In this document: piece by piece, positions 14,201 to 29,200 of the stretch | Layout of the letters: each line of letters begins with the position of its first letter | Numbering within the stretch: the stretch's first letter is position 1 | Assembly: GCF_050947335.1 (NCBI RefSeq) | Contig: NC_134993.1 | Span: 8,866,001-8,930,000, forward strand | Reading direction: 5' to 3' | Origin: Megachile rotundata | Taxonomy: Eukaryota > Arthropoda > Insecta > Hymenoptera > Megachilidae | Length of the DNA: 64,000 bases | Translations under genes and position numbers: made by a program | The notes under the pieces: generated by a model | What the model was told of the DNA's origin: nothing | The model's input: the letters and a program-made list of their open reading frames with translations, nothing else | The model's database searches: none

Positions 14201-17200
14201 GGACATTATACATACAGACGGCGGTGTTTTGGGGGAAGCTCAACCTACTGGCACTGTGGACTTTTACCCAAACTTTGGTCATGGAGTACAACCGGGATGT
14301 AAACTTGAACTAAATGTAGATAATACAGGTGTGTATTTTTTATTTATTTTTAAAAACATAAGCGATGAGCGAAATTGTCTTAATGATGCTATTCTCACAA
14401 AAATTATTATTCGTGTAAGAATTTGATAAGTTCTCTACGTTTAAGAACAATTTTACACTAAATTATAGTATTGGCTATCATTTTTGGAAAATTTCATTGG
14501 TTCAGCTTTGGTTCTCGTTGGAAATTAAGTTTGCAATTTTAGCCATTAAGAATATTATTTTTATTAAGAAATATTCTGTTTTTTGATTTATTTATTGTTT
14601 ATTGTCATGATTACAGCGTTGTGCAGCCACCACAGATCCTGGAGGTTCTTCATTGACTCACTTAAGGACAAAGATGCTTTCATAGGCGTTAAATGTAGCA
14701 ACGAATTGCTCTACCGCATGGGAGCGTGTGATAAGAATGAAAGGGCTGTTATGGGTTACTATGCTTCCCCCGATACGTTAGTATTTTCTCATGTTTACAT
14801 TAATTCAGTGTTGTGTAGACAATGACAAAATAGTAGAATTATTTAGCTGAAAAATGCAATTTCATTAAAATTTACTTTAGTCAGATTACAGACACTTCGT
14901 AACGTTTGTAATTTTCTTTACTTTTTACGTCACTGTCTGTTATTATTTTAGCGGAAAAGTACTCCTATTTAAATTATTACACAATTAAATAATTATGTTT
15001 AACAATGATTGGAGATAATATTCGGAAGGTTTTTGTGTTAGTTACATTTGAACGCTGTGATTTTCATACAATTCTAATACTTGTAGCAGTAATAATTATG
15101 ATATATCCGTAGTAATTTAACGTTGATATCAAATTAATAATCGAATACTATTCGGCAATTTCGGACCTTAATAAAAATTATTATGAAAATAATTACATAA
15201 TGTGCGATAAAAAATGAAGAAAGTGAAACAATTTATCTGAAGAAAATCATGTAATCGAAAATCGAAATATTTCTCGCTAATAATTAATTTGCAATTTTCT
15301 TCATCCACACAAGTAAAATCAAATCCGTCAGAAATGATAGATCTCATATTTTGTATTTTTAGTGACAAATTACAAATTTGCTCTTGTCCACCCACTTTCG
15401 CTTTAAACGTCCCTCAATGTTGTTAATTCTGTTTATTCTGTGACTGTTATTATCGACAGTAAATTAATAAATTATCGCTTTATCTTTTCAGGAAAGGTGT
15501 ATACTACCTTCGCACAGGTGCAAGCGAGCCTTATGGTTTAGGAGAAGCTGGAGCGCCATACAAATCTTCTTAATCGCGAAGAAAATCTATGTAACGGGTG
15601 CCCTATCGTGAATACAACTGTATATTATTACTATGTATTTATTATTGCTATTACGCTTGTATTATTGTCAACTTATGACACCAGTGAATAAAATGTATTT
15701 ACAAAAATGTAGATAATAAATTATTCAACGCTCAAGAAAATGTTGTTATTTTTCATGCATTATATTACGATACATGTACATAATTCTTGCAATTGTGATT
15801 ATTGTCTTGACAGAAGGAAATGATTTGTTGAATCTGTTGTGACGTGTAAAAGTGCAAAAAATTAGAAAATTACACTATAGTATAAAAATGAAGGATTTCT
15901 TCATTTTTAAAAATATACAAATCTGAAACGTTAAATATGTTATTTTACAATTTTCATATTTATAATCCTCCATATTTAATTACTCAAAAATTCTTAATAA
16001 GATCTTAGAAATCCAGAAAGATTTTAACAAACATTCCAAAAACAAAAACAAGTCTAAAAATTTGTTATAACTATAGTAAAATTTTAAATTACGTGAATTT
16101 ATGACCACCATATACATTATCTAGTCAACTTCCTGGTTTTACTTAATTTGGTAAAATGCAGTAAAAAGTAAAAGGACTTTTCTTCCGCGATTTAAAAGAA
16201 AGTACAATGTGGATATCTTGCAGTTTTATTTAGTTCGCAGCTGTCAGTCGAAAGTGAAGGAGTGCGTATAACAAATACCCGAGTTTTAACTAGGGAATAT
16301 GTATAGTGGAAAACCTAAGAATCTAAATATCAGAAAATTTAGAAATTTGAGAATTGGGAAACTTGGAAATCTGAAGACTTCAAAATTTAGTAAGTTGAAA
16401 ATTCGAAGACTTGAAACTTCGAAAGCTCGAACACTTGAGAACCCAAGAACCAATTTTTAAAAAATTGTCAATTGTTCTCATATTATCTCTTCCTCTCCAA
16501 AGGAAGCTCACTCGAGAGCACACGCTGCAATATAACACGCGAAGATACAATAAACGTATATCTTCTTCTAGCAAACTGACCGTACTGATACCTGTAAGAG
16601 CTGATCCATAATCTAACTCTAACCGGAATTCACTTTTACGAGGGTTTTACGAGCTCGTTGTGAACATTACTTTGAAACCTTTCGCTTGTTTATCTCTCTG
16701 CCTTCAATACACGATCACACATTAAACAATTTTATACGTTCGATGCTGTTTTATATCGTTTCCTATGCGGCTTTTTTTGCAGCATTACATGTCACAAGTT
16801 ACGTGTATTTCCGATAGTTTACTTTTCTCGTAAACGTAGAACAATTTGACTGCGTTCCACATTTTCCCGAGTGGGTCAAATTATTTCAATTTTGGAGAAT
16901 GGTGCACTTATTCTCTTTTATATTTATTACGAAATTGCGTTAATGTGAAGAAAATGAGTAAAGAAGATTTTAATATTTGAGGTAAATTTCGTTTTGGAGT
17001 ATCATTTTTTGTGTAATTTATTACACGTGTTAATTAGTATAAATTGAGTAACTAAGGTTCTAATATTTTAGGTAAATTTCGTTTTAGAGTTTTAAATTTC
17101 TTAACTTTTTCTATTCGATAAATATAAATGAAATACATCGAAGTTTAATGTGTGAATCTATTGGGAATCATTGAAGTATACTAACTGTAGTGTATTAGCT

Positions 17201-20200
17201 AACAAAGTTTAAAAAATGGCGTCCCAAGATGAAGTACATTTATATTAATTTTATGCTACTTTGTGGTTAAACAACACCTCACAACAGGAACGAAAGTTAG
17301 AATAAAAACACTGAAACCAAAAGAGACAAACCAGAATAGTTGAGAAAGCAATGAAGTGGATTCAATGTTCAAGGTGCCAAAAATGGATACACGTGACTTG
17401 TGATATCTTCAGATGACGGTCACAAATCTTAAAACCGGTTTTAAGTTGTATTAATAAAATTTGTTTTCTTGTAACAGGTGTCTTTATGTCTATTTATATA
17501 AAAACGTATTTATAGTTTAAAATGAATAAAGATTAACATTATTGCAATTTTGGTTTAATATCATTTTTGTTTATTTTCTTTATTTTACATTCTATATATT
17601 TTTATATATTTTTTGCATTTAATTTTTACATTCTAATAATGTCAATTTGTATTTAATGTAAAATACGTAGACTAAAAGATTTTTTGTTAATTATTTAAAG
17701 AAAGTTTGAAGTGGTTGTAAGTGGTTTATGTAATTATAAAGAAATTTTTCCCATTTTTTAGAGAATATGCTTTCATTCTAAAACATAATTTCATTATATT
17801 TATTTGATTGTATTAAGTATATAAAATATATAAAATAACATTGTAAAAATTTAAAAATCTTTATTTAAAAGTATATATTTGTTTTAGTACATATTTAAAA
17901 AATTGCTTCTACTAAAGCAAAAGTAAATCTCCGAACTTGAAATGTTAAATCGACGCTCCATTGTTAAAAAGAAATTAATGAACTCCTGTCGAAAGTTATA
18001 TAATTTATTAGTGAGTTGAATAACAGCTGGTTACAAAGAAAAATGTGGTTAACGCATTCAATGCAAATTTAATGACCGCCAGTAAGAATAAAGCGGCCAA
18101 GTACTGATGTACAATGTTGTAGGATTATCGGAGTAGTTACACGTCTGTATTGAGTATCTAATTTCATAAATAATTTGTGTGCTAGTGATGTAGGCATTTA
18201 AAGAAAAAGTTATTTAAATTTCTAAATTTCGAATCTGGAAAATTAAAAATTTAAGAGCAAATTTTTTAGGTAGTTAGAATTTTCGCTTATATCATTTAGT
18301 TCTCATATTGATGGAAGGCAGCCAAGTGTAGAAAAACTAGTAAAGAAAATGACCGAATCAAATGTAAACGGTAACGTATCGGTGGATCAATCATAATGCA
18401 AGAATCATTTTTCATTATGTAATTTGCATTGTTATTTTTCATAAAATTATTTTCTTATATAACTTTTGCATATTTATGACATTTTCCTGATTAAAATGAT
18501 ACCAAACATGACGTAATTCGAAACATATTTATTTATAATTTGAAGCGTTTTATATCGACATTTTATTGCGGTAAGATTCGCGGTAAACGAACGAGTGACA
18601 CATCGGGTGACTTCGTTACTCTTCGGCGCTACTCGGATAATTTCGCGATACGTCTAACAGTCGAAATCGTAGACTCTTACGTCTGAAATTTTTAAATGGA
18701 CTTTTACAATTAAATATATCCCGATTAACGTCGTATTTGGTATCATTTTATTCAGAAAAATATCACGAATATAATGGAAAAAGTTCTACGAAAAAAGGAG
18801 TCAAAATAAAAAAGTTATTAACATATTAGTATTCTAAAGAATACAGGTTTGATCTTTGCAGTCCTCAATCAGCGTTTTTTCACTCCTTATCCACTGTTAA
18901 AACTTATCGTCAATTAAACCAGTAAACATAGTTCAAATTATATCGTGTTTGGTCTCATTTTAATCAGAACGTAAAAAACTTGTTGATAAAAGTTTGGTAA
19001 TGTAAAAGCGAAAGATAAGTTTTATATTTTGGTATCGTTTCATATTGCGAAACTTTCGGTTTCGCTTGCATCGAGTAGATTATCGCTTATATCGAGACTA
19101 CTGCACTTTGAACATAATTTTTATTTAAAATTTCAATGTTCTCCAACATAATTGATTTTTTATTTAAAATTTCAATTTTCTCCTAACATCTTAACAAATA
19201 ATGCTAACACTTTGCACAGCGTAATCGAAATACTTCAGTCTCGTACAAGATCACAAATTTCCACCGAGACAAGGTGTAGGAATTCGTTGCGTAAAATTAT
19301 TGGAAAATTCTTGTACGTGTTTCAGGGAAAAGGAATTATAGTCCGCCCTTTCGGTAAGCGAGAGAAGTCGTTTATTCGGACAGGCGATAATTTTAATTGA
19401 TTTATTGCTCAGCTTATATCACGGAAACACGCACATTTATTATTAACGAGTTCCCACGAATATTCTCGTATTTTTACGGGACATAAATTTTTCGAATGAT
19501 TGTACGTCTTGAAAAAAAATAAGGGAACATCGATAGTCGTTTTAATTTCTTTGAAATGATTTATATATTTTGCAAGTGTTTATTATCGCACATTCGAGAT
19601 ATGAAAATACTCATCAAAAATCATGGAACAAATAACGGAGACTCATACTTAATTCAACATTTACGTTTCGTCGTGCGGTGCACATAATCCCTTGTTTTTA
19701 ACGTTCTTTCTACTTTGAATCGATTGCGAAGGAAGGTTGCTTGGGTAATAATTTTATTGATGAGCTTACGAATTGTTAGTTTAGTTTTATAAATCTTCTC
19801 ATTCGGAGAGAGAAGACAGAAGGTGTACTGGGTAATGTAATGTGTAATGTAATTGTGTAATGCTTAGGGTGATTTGTTTCAAGATGCCGATAATTTTTTA
19901 GAACTATTGATATTTAGTTTTAAAAGAATTCTCATCAATGATTAAATTAGTTAATTTCATTAATAATTAATAATTTGATAATTTGGTAATTTTACAATTT
20001 TATGACTGGACGATGTAGAAACTTACTGATTTGACAATTTGAAAATCTGACAATTTAACACTATCACAATTTGAGAATTTGAGAATTTGAAAACATGAGA
20101 ATTTGAAATTTTGAGAATTAGAAAATTTGAATATTCGAAAATTTGAAATTTGGAGAATTTGAAAATTATTTGAAAATTTGAAAATCTGATAATTTGACAT

Positions 20201-23200
20201 TATTACAGTTTGACAATTTGACAACTTCACAATTTAAAAATATAATACAATTTTTGTCTTCAAAATATATTCTTAAATCATTAAAAAAAAAATTATATAT
20301 TATAAAATATTTATTCTTGAATGAAATATTTGTATAGTGTTCACCTTTTTAAATGTTTTTAACTACTTCCTTTGAAAGTATTTAAGTATTTAAAACATTT
20401 AAAAATATTTTGTTCGATGTTAAGTTGCAGTAATAATAAATTATGATACTGTGATATGCACTTTACTACAAACATTACTATTCACACTTTTAAGAATGAA
20501 GCACTGTCCAACTGATTGCATAATCAATAGATTCTTCTTTCAAGGAAAAATTAATACATTTTCTATGTAAACAATTCTTGCAACTGTAATACAGAATACG
20601 TTATATTGCTATTTCAAACAATGTTCTAAAACTATAAAAGCTAAATGTGTGAATAGAATTAAGTAGAGTCCGTTAACCTGCATGATATAGGCTTTGTAAT
20701 ATGTCTTTTATGTCATGATAATGTTCTATGCGACAACGTGTAAATAACATGCAGCAGATACCGTGAAACTCCATAAATAATGTGTTGCATAAATTACCAA
20801 CAGGTTGTTTCATAAAAGTGTTGGAAGAACAATTACAAAATAGTGTTTTGACGGTTTAATTGGATCTCAACCATGATCAAGTTTGCTTCCTGCATTCTTC
20901 TGCTCGCTGCAGGTTGCGCTCTGACAGGTGAGTGTTCGTAATACTAAGTGACTATCAAAAAAATTATTTGAAATATTTAAAAGATGGTAAGAATGTTATG
21001 AATAGAAAGAAGGATAGATCATTTCAGTGCGATGAGGTATTTAAATTTCTAGGTACTCGGACGCAAAAATTACTAGTTTTAATTTGATTTCCCCCGAATG
21101 TCAGTCCGAACAATATGGACCATAAATGGAAGGCACTGTACCTTCTAATTTTAATTTATTAATAACCTAATTAATATCTTCATCTGCAATTATTTTAGAA
21201 TTATTCTTTACTCCACTAAAGTTTATTTTGAAGCAATTATTAATATTTTTTATTTCTGAATCGCAGATGCTGCATCCCTTAGCGACAATGTGGATTCAGC
21301 CTTCTTCCGTTTATTCAACAGGTAATTTATTTTGTATAATGGAATTATAATTTCTATTTTATACACTTTAATACACTCGTGAGTCCCATTATAAAAATAA
21401 AATATTTATAATTCAGAAAAATTATTTTTCAAATCAGTCTCTGACTATGAATAAATAAATATATTTACAGTACGTCTTTTTCGATAAAAATTGGTGAAAT
21501 TTAACAATTAAACGGTGCAAAGATGATAATAAGAAAAATTTGAAATTGATTCTGAATCATGATACCTGCCCGTAATTTAATACGAATACGTAATTTCATA
21601 TCTGATGAAAAATAAAATTATCACTTCAGATGACAATCTTTTAGATCATGTTAAATTTGTTGTATAATTGTACACAGAATGTTACGACGAAAATTTTAGG
21701 AATTAAAGTAACAATTAGATAGAAGATAATCTAAAATCGATAACGTGTATCCTAATCGTTCTCTTTTTTTTAGGAATGGCCCTAATGTGGATGTTAGTTT
21801 AGCGAAAGCATCTGAACTTGTACCCCTTTTAAATAAGACTGCAACCACAGTATTTTATATTCATGGCCACATGGAATACATAGAGAAAGATACTGTAACT
21901 CCTATTACGGACGGTAAGCTGATAAACATTTACTTGGAAATTTTTAATATATAAATCCACAAATTGTAAAATATTTAAGTTCCAAAAATTGAAAATTTTG
22001 AAATTTTTAAATCCTTAAATTATCAAATTCAAAATTTCTACAGGCTCAAGTTACCAAAATTCCTAAATTCTCAATATTCCCATAATAGTTACATCTCCAA
22101 ATCCACGAAATCCTAAAATCATCTTCAAATTCTAAATTGACAAAAATACCTAGATTTTTAATTTCCTCAATCCCGATATAATAAATTTTCAACCCCTCAA
22201 ATTACTATTAAAAAAGATTGTACATAAAGCTGAATGATTTCTCCTATCTACTGTCGTGAATTTAACATTATCATTTTAATCATTGCAGCTCTCTTAAACT
22301 ATACAACCAACAACATAATTGGGCTCGATTATAGAAGCATCGCGATGTTGATTTATCCGACGTCTGTGGCGCAAGCTCAAGCTCTTGGTGTGGTGGTAGC
22401 TAATAGTATAAAGCAAATGGTAGATGCTGGTGCGAAAGCTGAAAGTATCTATATTATTGGTCACTCATTAGGTGCTCAGCTTGCTGGAAACATTGGGCGC
22501 AATCTACCATTCAAAATTCCTAGAATAACAGGTAGATAACGACATTTTCAAATTATTTAGCATTTTGTTAAGCAATTTGATAACTCTACAATAAGTTGAA
22601 TATTAATTACTCGATTAGTATTTAATTGCCTAAGCGTCCTTCGTGGAGACTTTGGGCGATTAATATGCAGAGTGTTGAAGGTCATATGGACTAGTGCGTT
22701 CCTTGAATACAATAGAGATTTAACAAAAAAACAGGACTGTGGGATATTTTACTAGTAACACTATGAAATATCAAATTTCCGTAATTGCATTAATTTTTGA
22801 AAAATAGAGGTAACCTTTAGAGGCTACTGGAGTATTCATAATTTGATTACTAGACTTTCCGTTGGAACGCATGTTTCTTATTAAACGTGTCAAATATTAG
22901 TTTAACCGGACGATTGAATAATTAATGGATTAATCCAATAATTTATCGAACGACTGAAAAATAATTTAAAGACAAGAAATTTGAAGATGGTCAATGGAAA
23001 TTTGAACTCGCACAAAGATCATTGCTGTACATTTCTAACGTTTAAACAACAGTTCAACTCCCGCTGAAAATGTAATATAAATTCAATGGAAATGAACATA
23101 GAATTTCAATTTTGAATGATAGCAAAACTTCTCGAAAATTTAAAATTACATATCTTGTAAATTACTAATCTACACTTTTTGAACGCATCTTGTATTTTGG

Positions 23201-26200
23201 AAGCATTCCTCGATTTTAATGCTACGGACACTGTGTTTGATTAAAATTCAGATACACGAAGCTTTGTATGTCAGTTATGCATTGATTGCAATTTTTTGCA
23301 GGTTTGGATCCCGCTGGACCACTTTTCTACTTTGAGTATCGTCGTTTGAGTGCTTCCGATGCGCAATTTGTGGACATTATACATACAGACGCCGGTGTTT
23401 TGGGACTAGCTTTATCTACTGGCAGTGCTGACTTTTACCCAAACTTGGGTCATGGACCGCAGCCAGGATGTAAACTTGATATAATGATAAGTGAAACAGG
23501 TGTGTATTATTTATTTATTTCTGAAAGAAGATATTGATTTATTTTTAAATAAGAGATGAGCAATATTCACCTAATGATGCTATTTTCACAAAAGTTATTC
23601 GTGTATTAATTTAATAAGATTTTAGGTTAACAGAAGAATTTTACACTAAACTATAATTACGGCTACCATTTTTGGAAAATTTCGTTGGTTCAGCTTTGGT
23701 TCTCGTTGAAAATGAAGTTCGCAATTTTAGCTATTAAGGATATTATTATTATTAATAAATATTCTGTTTATCGAGTTATTTACTGTTTATTGTCATGATT
23801 ACAGCGTTGTGCAGCCACCACAGGTCCTGGATGTTCTTCATCGAATCGCTTAAGAACAAAGACGCTTTCGTCGGTGTTAGATGCAACAACGAGGTGCTCT
23901 ACACCAGTGGAGTATGCGATGGAAATAGAAAGGCTGTTATGGGCTACTATGCTTCCACCCAAAAGTTAATATCATTTTCTCATGTTTACATAAATTCAGT
24001 GCCGACAAGGACAAAATGGTAGAATTATTTAGTGAAAAAATGCAATTTCATTAAAATTTATTTTAATCAGATTACAGGCACTTCGGAACGTTTGTAATTT
24101 TCTTTACTTCTTTCGTCACTGTCTGCTATTATTTTAGAGGAAAAGTATTCGTATTTAAATTATTGGATAACTAAATGACTATGATTAACAATGGTTGGAG
24201 ATAATACTCGGAAGGTTTTTGTGCTAGTTACATTTGAACGCTGTGATTTTCATACAATTCTAATACTTGTAGCAGTAATAATTATGATATATCCGTAGTA
24301 CTTTAGCGTTGATATCAAATTAATAATCGAATACTATTCGGCAATTTCGGACCTTAATAAAAATTAATATATAAATAATTACACAATGTGCGATAAGAAA
24401 TAAAGAATGTGAAACAATTTATCTGAAGAAAATCATGTAAGCGAAAATCGAAAGATTTCTCGCTAATAATTAATTTACGATTTTCTTCATCAACACCAGG
24501 AAAATCAAATCCGTCAGAAACGATAGATCTCATATTTTGTATTTTTAGTGACAAATTACAAATTTGCTCTTGTCCACCCTCTTTCGCTTTAAACGTCGCT
24601 CAGTTCTGTTAATTCTGTTTACTCTGTGACTGTTATTACCGACAGTAAATTTATAAATTATTGCTTTATTTTTTCAGGACAGGTGTATACTTCCTTCGCA
24701 CAGGTGCAAACGAGCCTTATGGCTTGGGAGTCGCAGGAGCGCCATTTAAATCTTCATCGTGAAGGAAATCTGTGCAACGGTGTCGCGAATACAACTTTTA
24801 TAATGTTTTTATATATTTATTATTGTTATCTCGTTTCTATTGTTATTAATAAGCGACATCAATGAATAAGATATGTTTACAAAAATGTAGAAAAAAAATT
24901 GTTTAATGCTCAAATCAAAAATATTGTTATTTTGCATATATTGTATTAAGTTAGACATAATTCTTGCAATTGTGATGTTTGTCTTCAGACAAACTGGATG
25001 GTTTGTTAAATCTGTAGCGGTGTATAAAACCAAGTCTGGTGCTTTCTAGATGCACTCTGTGTTGCATCCAGGACTCGGTTACTTGAGCATCATTAAAACC
25101 AAGAAGATTCTTTTTATTTCTTTTACCATCAGTGTACTCCATACTTCGAAGCTCTTGTAAATCTTTTTCGTCCCACGACTGCAAGTCAAAAATCTGTTAA
25201 TACTTTAAAAAAAGTGGTAATACTTTGTATAGAAACAAGTTGCTAAACTCATGATACAAGGTGAATCCATCGAATTACACATTCTGAAATTCTTTTATCA
25301 ATATTTATGACTCAAGCATTGATTCTACACGTCATACTTATCTATTTACATATGTACTTAAAGACGCTTTCATATTACACAAAAAGCGAAGGACGAAAAA
25401 AAAAACTTCAATGAAAACATTGAGAGCAATAAAAAGTCCGGATATGTGGAGGTATTTTGTCGAGGCTAACACTCTACGCAGTGAATGGGAAACAGTGAAA
25501 CAGGAAAGATGATAATGCATGTTGGTGAATTTAGGAGAAGTTCAGAGAAGTTTTGAATTAAGATGTGAAGTTGAAAATTTGAATTGGGAAATGTGAAAAT
25601 ATTGTTTAGTTTTGGAAATTAGAGTGTCGGGTGTGAAAGTAGTGGATTTTAGGGAGGATATGGGGTTTTGGAAACTTGAGGTTTTGAAAATAGTGGATTC
25701 TGGAAATTTAAGTTTCGGGATATTCGATTCTAGGAATTTAGGAATTTAGAAATTTAGAAATTAGAAAATTAAGACATTTTGAAATTTGACATCACACGTT
25801 GATGAAAATTTGGGAATGTGGAAGCTCAGGAATTTAACAATTAGGAAACTTAGAAATCTGAAGGCAAAACTAGGAAAACGAAAAGATGAAGCGGTTTTAT
25901 TTGACCATCATTTCATGATAATATCTCCCGCTACAAACCTATAAATAACCTGCGTCACAGAGCGTCAAACTTAATACAAGTTCCGCATAAGTCACCAACA
26001 GGTGGTTCTATAAAAGTGTTGGAAGAATAACTACAAAGCAGTATTTCTACGACTTAATTGAACCTGAACTATGAACAAGTGTTCTTGCATTCTTCTGCTC
26101 GTAGCTGGTTGCGCTTTAACAGGTGAGTAAGATTAATTAATTATCAAAAAAATTATTTTAAATATTTAAAAGACTATAAGAATGTTATGAATTGAAAGAA

Positions 26201-29200
26201 AGATAGATACATTTCAGTGCGATGAGGTATTTGAATTTCTAGGTACTTAGACGCGAAAATCCCTAGTTTTAATTTGATTTTCACCGAAGTTAGTATGAAC
26301 TCTATGTATCATAAATGGAAGGCACCGTACCTTCTAATTTTGATTTATTAATAATCTAATTAATATCTTCATCTGCAATTATTTTAGAATTATTCTTTAC
26401 TCCACTAAAGTTTATTTTGAAGCAATTATTAATATTTTTTATTTCTGAATCGCAGATGCTTCATACGTTAGTGAAAATGTGGACTCAGCCTTCTTCCGTT
26501 TATACAACAGGTAATCTATTTTCTATAATGGAATTATAATTTCTATTTCATAATACACTCGTGAGCCATATTATAAAAATAAAATATTTATAATCCAGAA
26601 AAATTATTTTTCAAATCAGTCACTGACTACGAATAAATAAATATATACAGTACATCTTTTTCGATAAAAATTGGTGAAATTTAACAGTTAAACGGTGCGA
26701 AGATGATAATAAGAAAAATTTGAAATTGATTCTGAATCATGATACCTGCCCGTAATTTAATACGAATACGTAATTGCATATCTGACGAGAAATAAAATTT
26801 TCAGTTCAGATGATAAACCACGTTAAATTTGTTGTAGAATTGTACACATATTACCTCGAAAATTTTAGGAATTTAAGTAACAATCAGATAGAAAATAATT
26901 TAAAATCAATGGCGCGTTGCCTAATCGTTTTCTTCTTTTTAGGAATGGCCCTTCTGTGGATGTTAGTTTACCGAACGCAAAACACGTCGTATCTCAGATG
27001 AATTTGCATAAATTGACTATAATATATATTCATGGTTACTTGGAAAGTGTTGTTACAAGTGGTGTAACACCAATTTTAGACGGTAAGGTTATAAACAAAG
27101 TTTAAATATCCCGCCATTTTTTAATTAAATGGCGGAGTCGTGTCCTTACTAATTTTAGTTGTTAGGAGTTTAAATTTAATTTTATACTTGTTCTTCTATT
27201 TTTTGTACAGTACTAATCATTTCTAATATTTTATAGTTGTAAACTAGTAAATTTGAAAAATTTGTCATTTCCAAATCCTTTGATTTTCAATTTCTTAAGT
27301 TTTTCGATTTTTGGATGCTATAATTTCTAACAATAAGTGTTTATTTTGAAATTTCTAAAATGTCAAATTCTTAAATCTTCTAAATCTCTACATTCTCTGG
27401 TTGCTAAATTCATAGATACAAAAAATCCGAAATTCCTAAATTTGCACTCTCGAAATCCTGAACTGTAAAAATCCCAAATTTCCTAAAGCTTACAAATTTT
27501 CAAATTTCTGAAAACTTGAATTTGTAAATTCTCAAATTCTTCAATCTCAAAAATTCCAAATTCACAAATTGCCACATTTTGGAATCTCTAAGTTTCCAAA
27601 TTCCCAAATTTCCAAATTCCCAAATTCCCAAATGCCCAAATTTCCAAATTCCCAAATTCCCAAAATTGTAAATTCTCAAATTTCCAAATTCCCAAATTCC
27701 CAAATTCCCAAATTCCCAAATTCCCAAACTCCCAAACTCCCAAATTCCCAAACTCCCAAACTCCCAAATTCCCAAATTCCCAAACTCCCAAACTCCCAAA
27801 TTCCCAAATTCCCAAATTCCCAAATTCCCAAATTCCCAAATTCCCAAACTCCCAAACTCCCAAATTCCCAAATTCCCAAATTCCCAAATTCCCAAACTCC
27901 CAAATTCCCAAACTCCCAAACTCCCAAATTCCCAAACTCCCAAACTCCCAAATTCCCAAATTCCCAAATTCCCAAATTCCCAAATTCCCAAATTCCCAAA
28001 TTCCCAAACTCCTAAATTCCCAAATTCCCAAAATTCCAAATTCTCAAATTCTCAAATTACCATGTTCAAAAATCCCAAAAATCACCAAATCCCTATACTT
28101 CTAAGTTCCTTAAATCCCTAAATTTCCCCCCTTCCAAACTACCAAATAAAATCATACATAAAAGTCTCTCCCACAATCAATTTCTACAAATTTAACTTTG
28201 TCAAATTAATTGTTACAGCCCTCTTAAAATACACAACGGCCAACATAATTGCAGTAGATTATAGAAGAGCAGCTTTATTGTTTTACCCGTTGTCTGTCGC
28301 AATAGTTCCGGCTGTTGGTGCCAAGGTAGCTAAAAGTATAGAGAAAATGGTAGAAGCAGGTGTGAATGCTAAAAGCATACATATCATTGGTCACTCGTTA
28401 GGAGCTCAGCTTGCTGGATGTATTGGCCGCAGTCTAAAATTCAAACTTACTAGAATAACAGGTAGATAACGATACTTTCAAGTTATTTAGCATTTTGTTA
28501 AGCAATTTGACAACTCTACAATAAGTTGAATATTAATTAGTCGATTAGTACTTAATTGCCTAAGCGTCCTTCGTGGAGACTTTGGGCGATGAGTATGTAG
28601 AGTGTTGAAGGTCATATGGACTAATGCTTTCCTTGAATACAATGGAGATGAAAAAAAAAACAGGAATGTGGGATATTTTACTAGTAACACGATGACATAT
28701 CAATTTTCCGTATTTGAATTAATTTTTGAGAAACGGAGGTAACCTTTAGAGGCTACTGGAGTATTCATAATTTGATTACCCGACTTTCCATTGGAACGCA
28801 TGTTTCTTATTAAACATGTCAAATGTTAGTTTAACCGGACGATTGAATAATTAATGGACCAATCCCATAATTTATCGAACGACTGAAAAATAATTTAAAG
28901 ACAAGAAATTTGAAGATGGTCAATAGAGATTTGAACTCGCACAAAGATCATTGCTGTACATTTCTAACGTTTAACCAACAGTCCAACTCCCGTTGAAAAT
29001 GTAATACATATTCAATGTAAATGAACATAGAATTTCAATTTCAAATGACAACAAAACTTCTCGAAAATTTAAAATTGCATATCTTGTAAATTACTAACTT
29101 ACACTTTGTAACGCATCTTGCATTTTGGAAGCATTCCTCGATTTTGATGCTTCGGACGCTGTGTTTGATTAAAATTCAGATACACGAAGCTTTGTATGTC

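Noticed and set aside
27500..28039. Frames of 107-179 codons on both strands with repeats such as IWEFGNLG or KFPNSQIP
   Set aside because: They follow from an 8-bp tandem array (24 bp = 8 codons), are open on both strands at once, and lie in a lipase intron.
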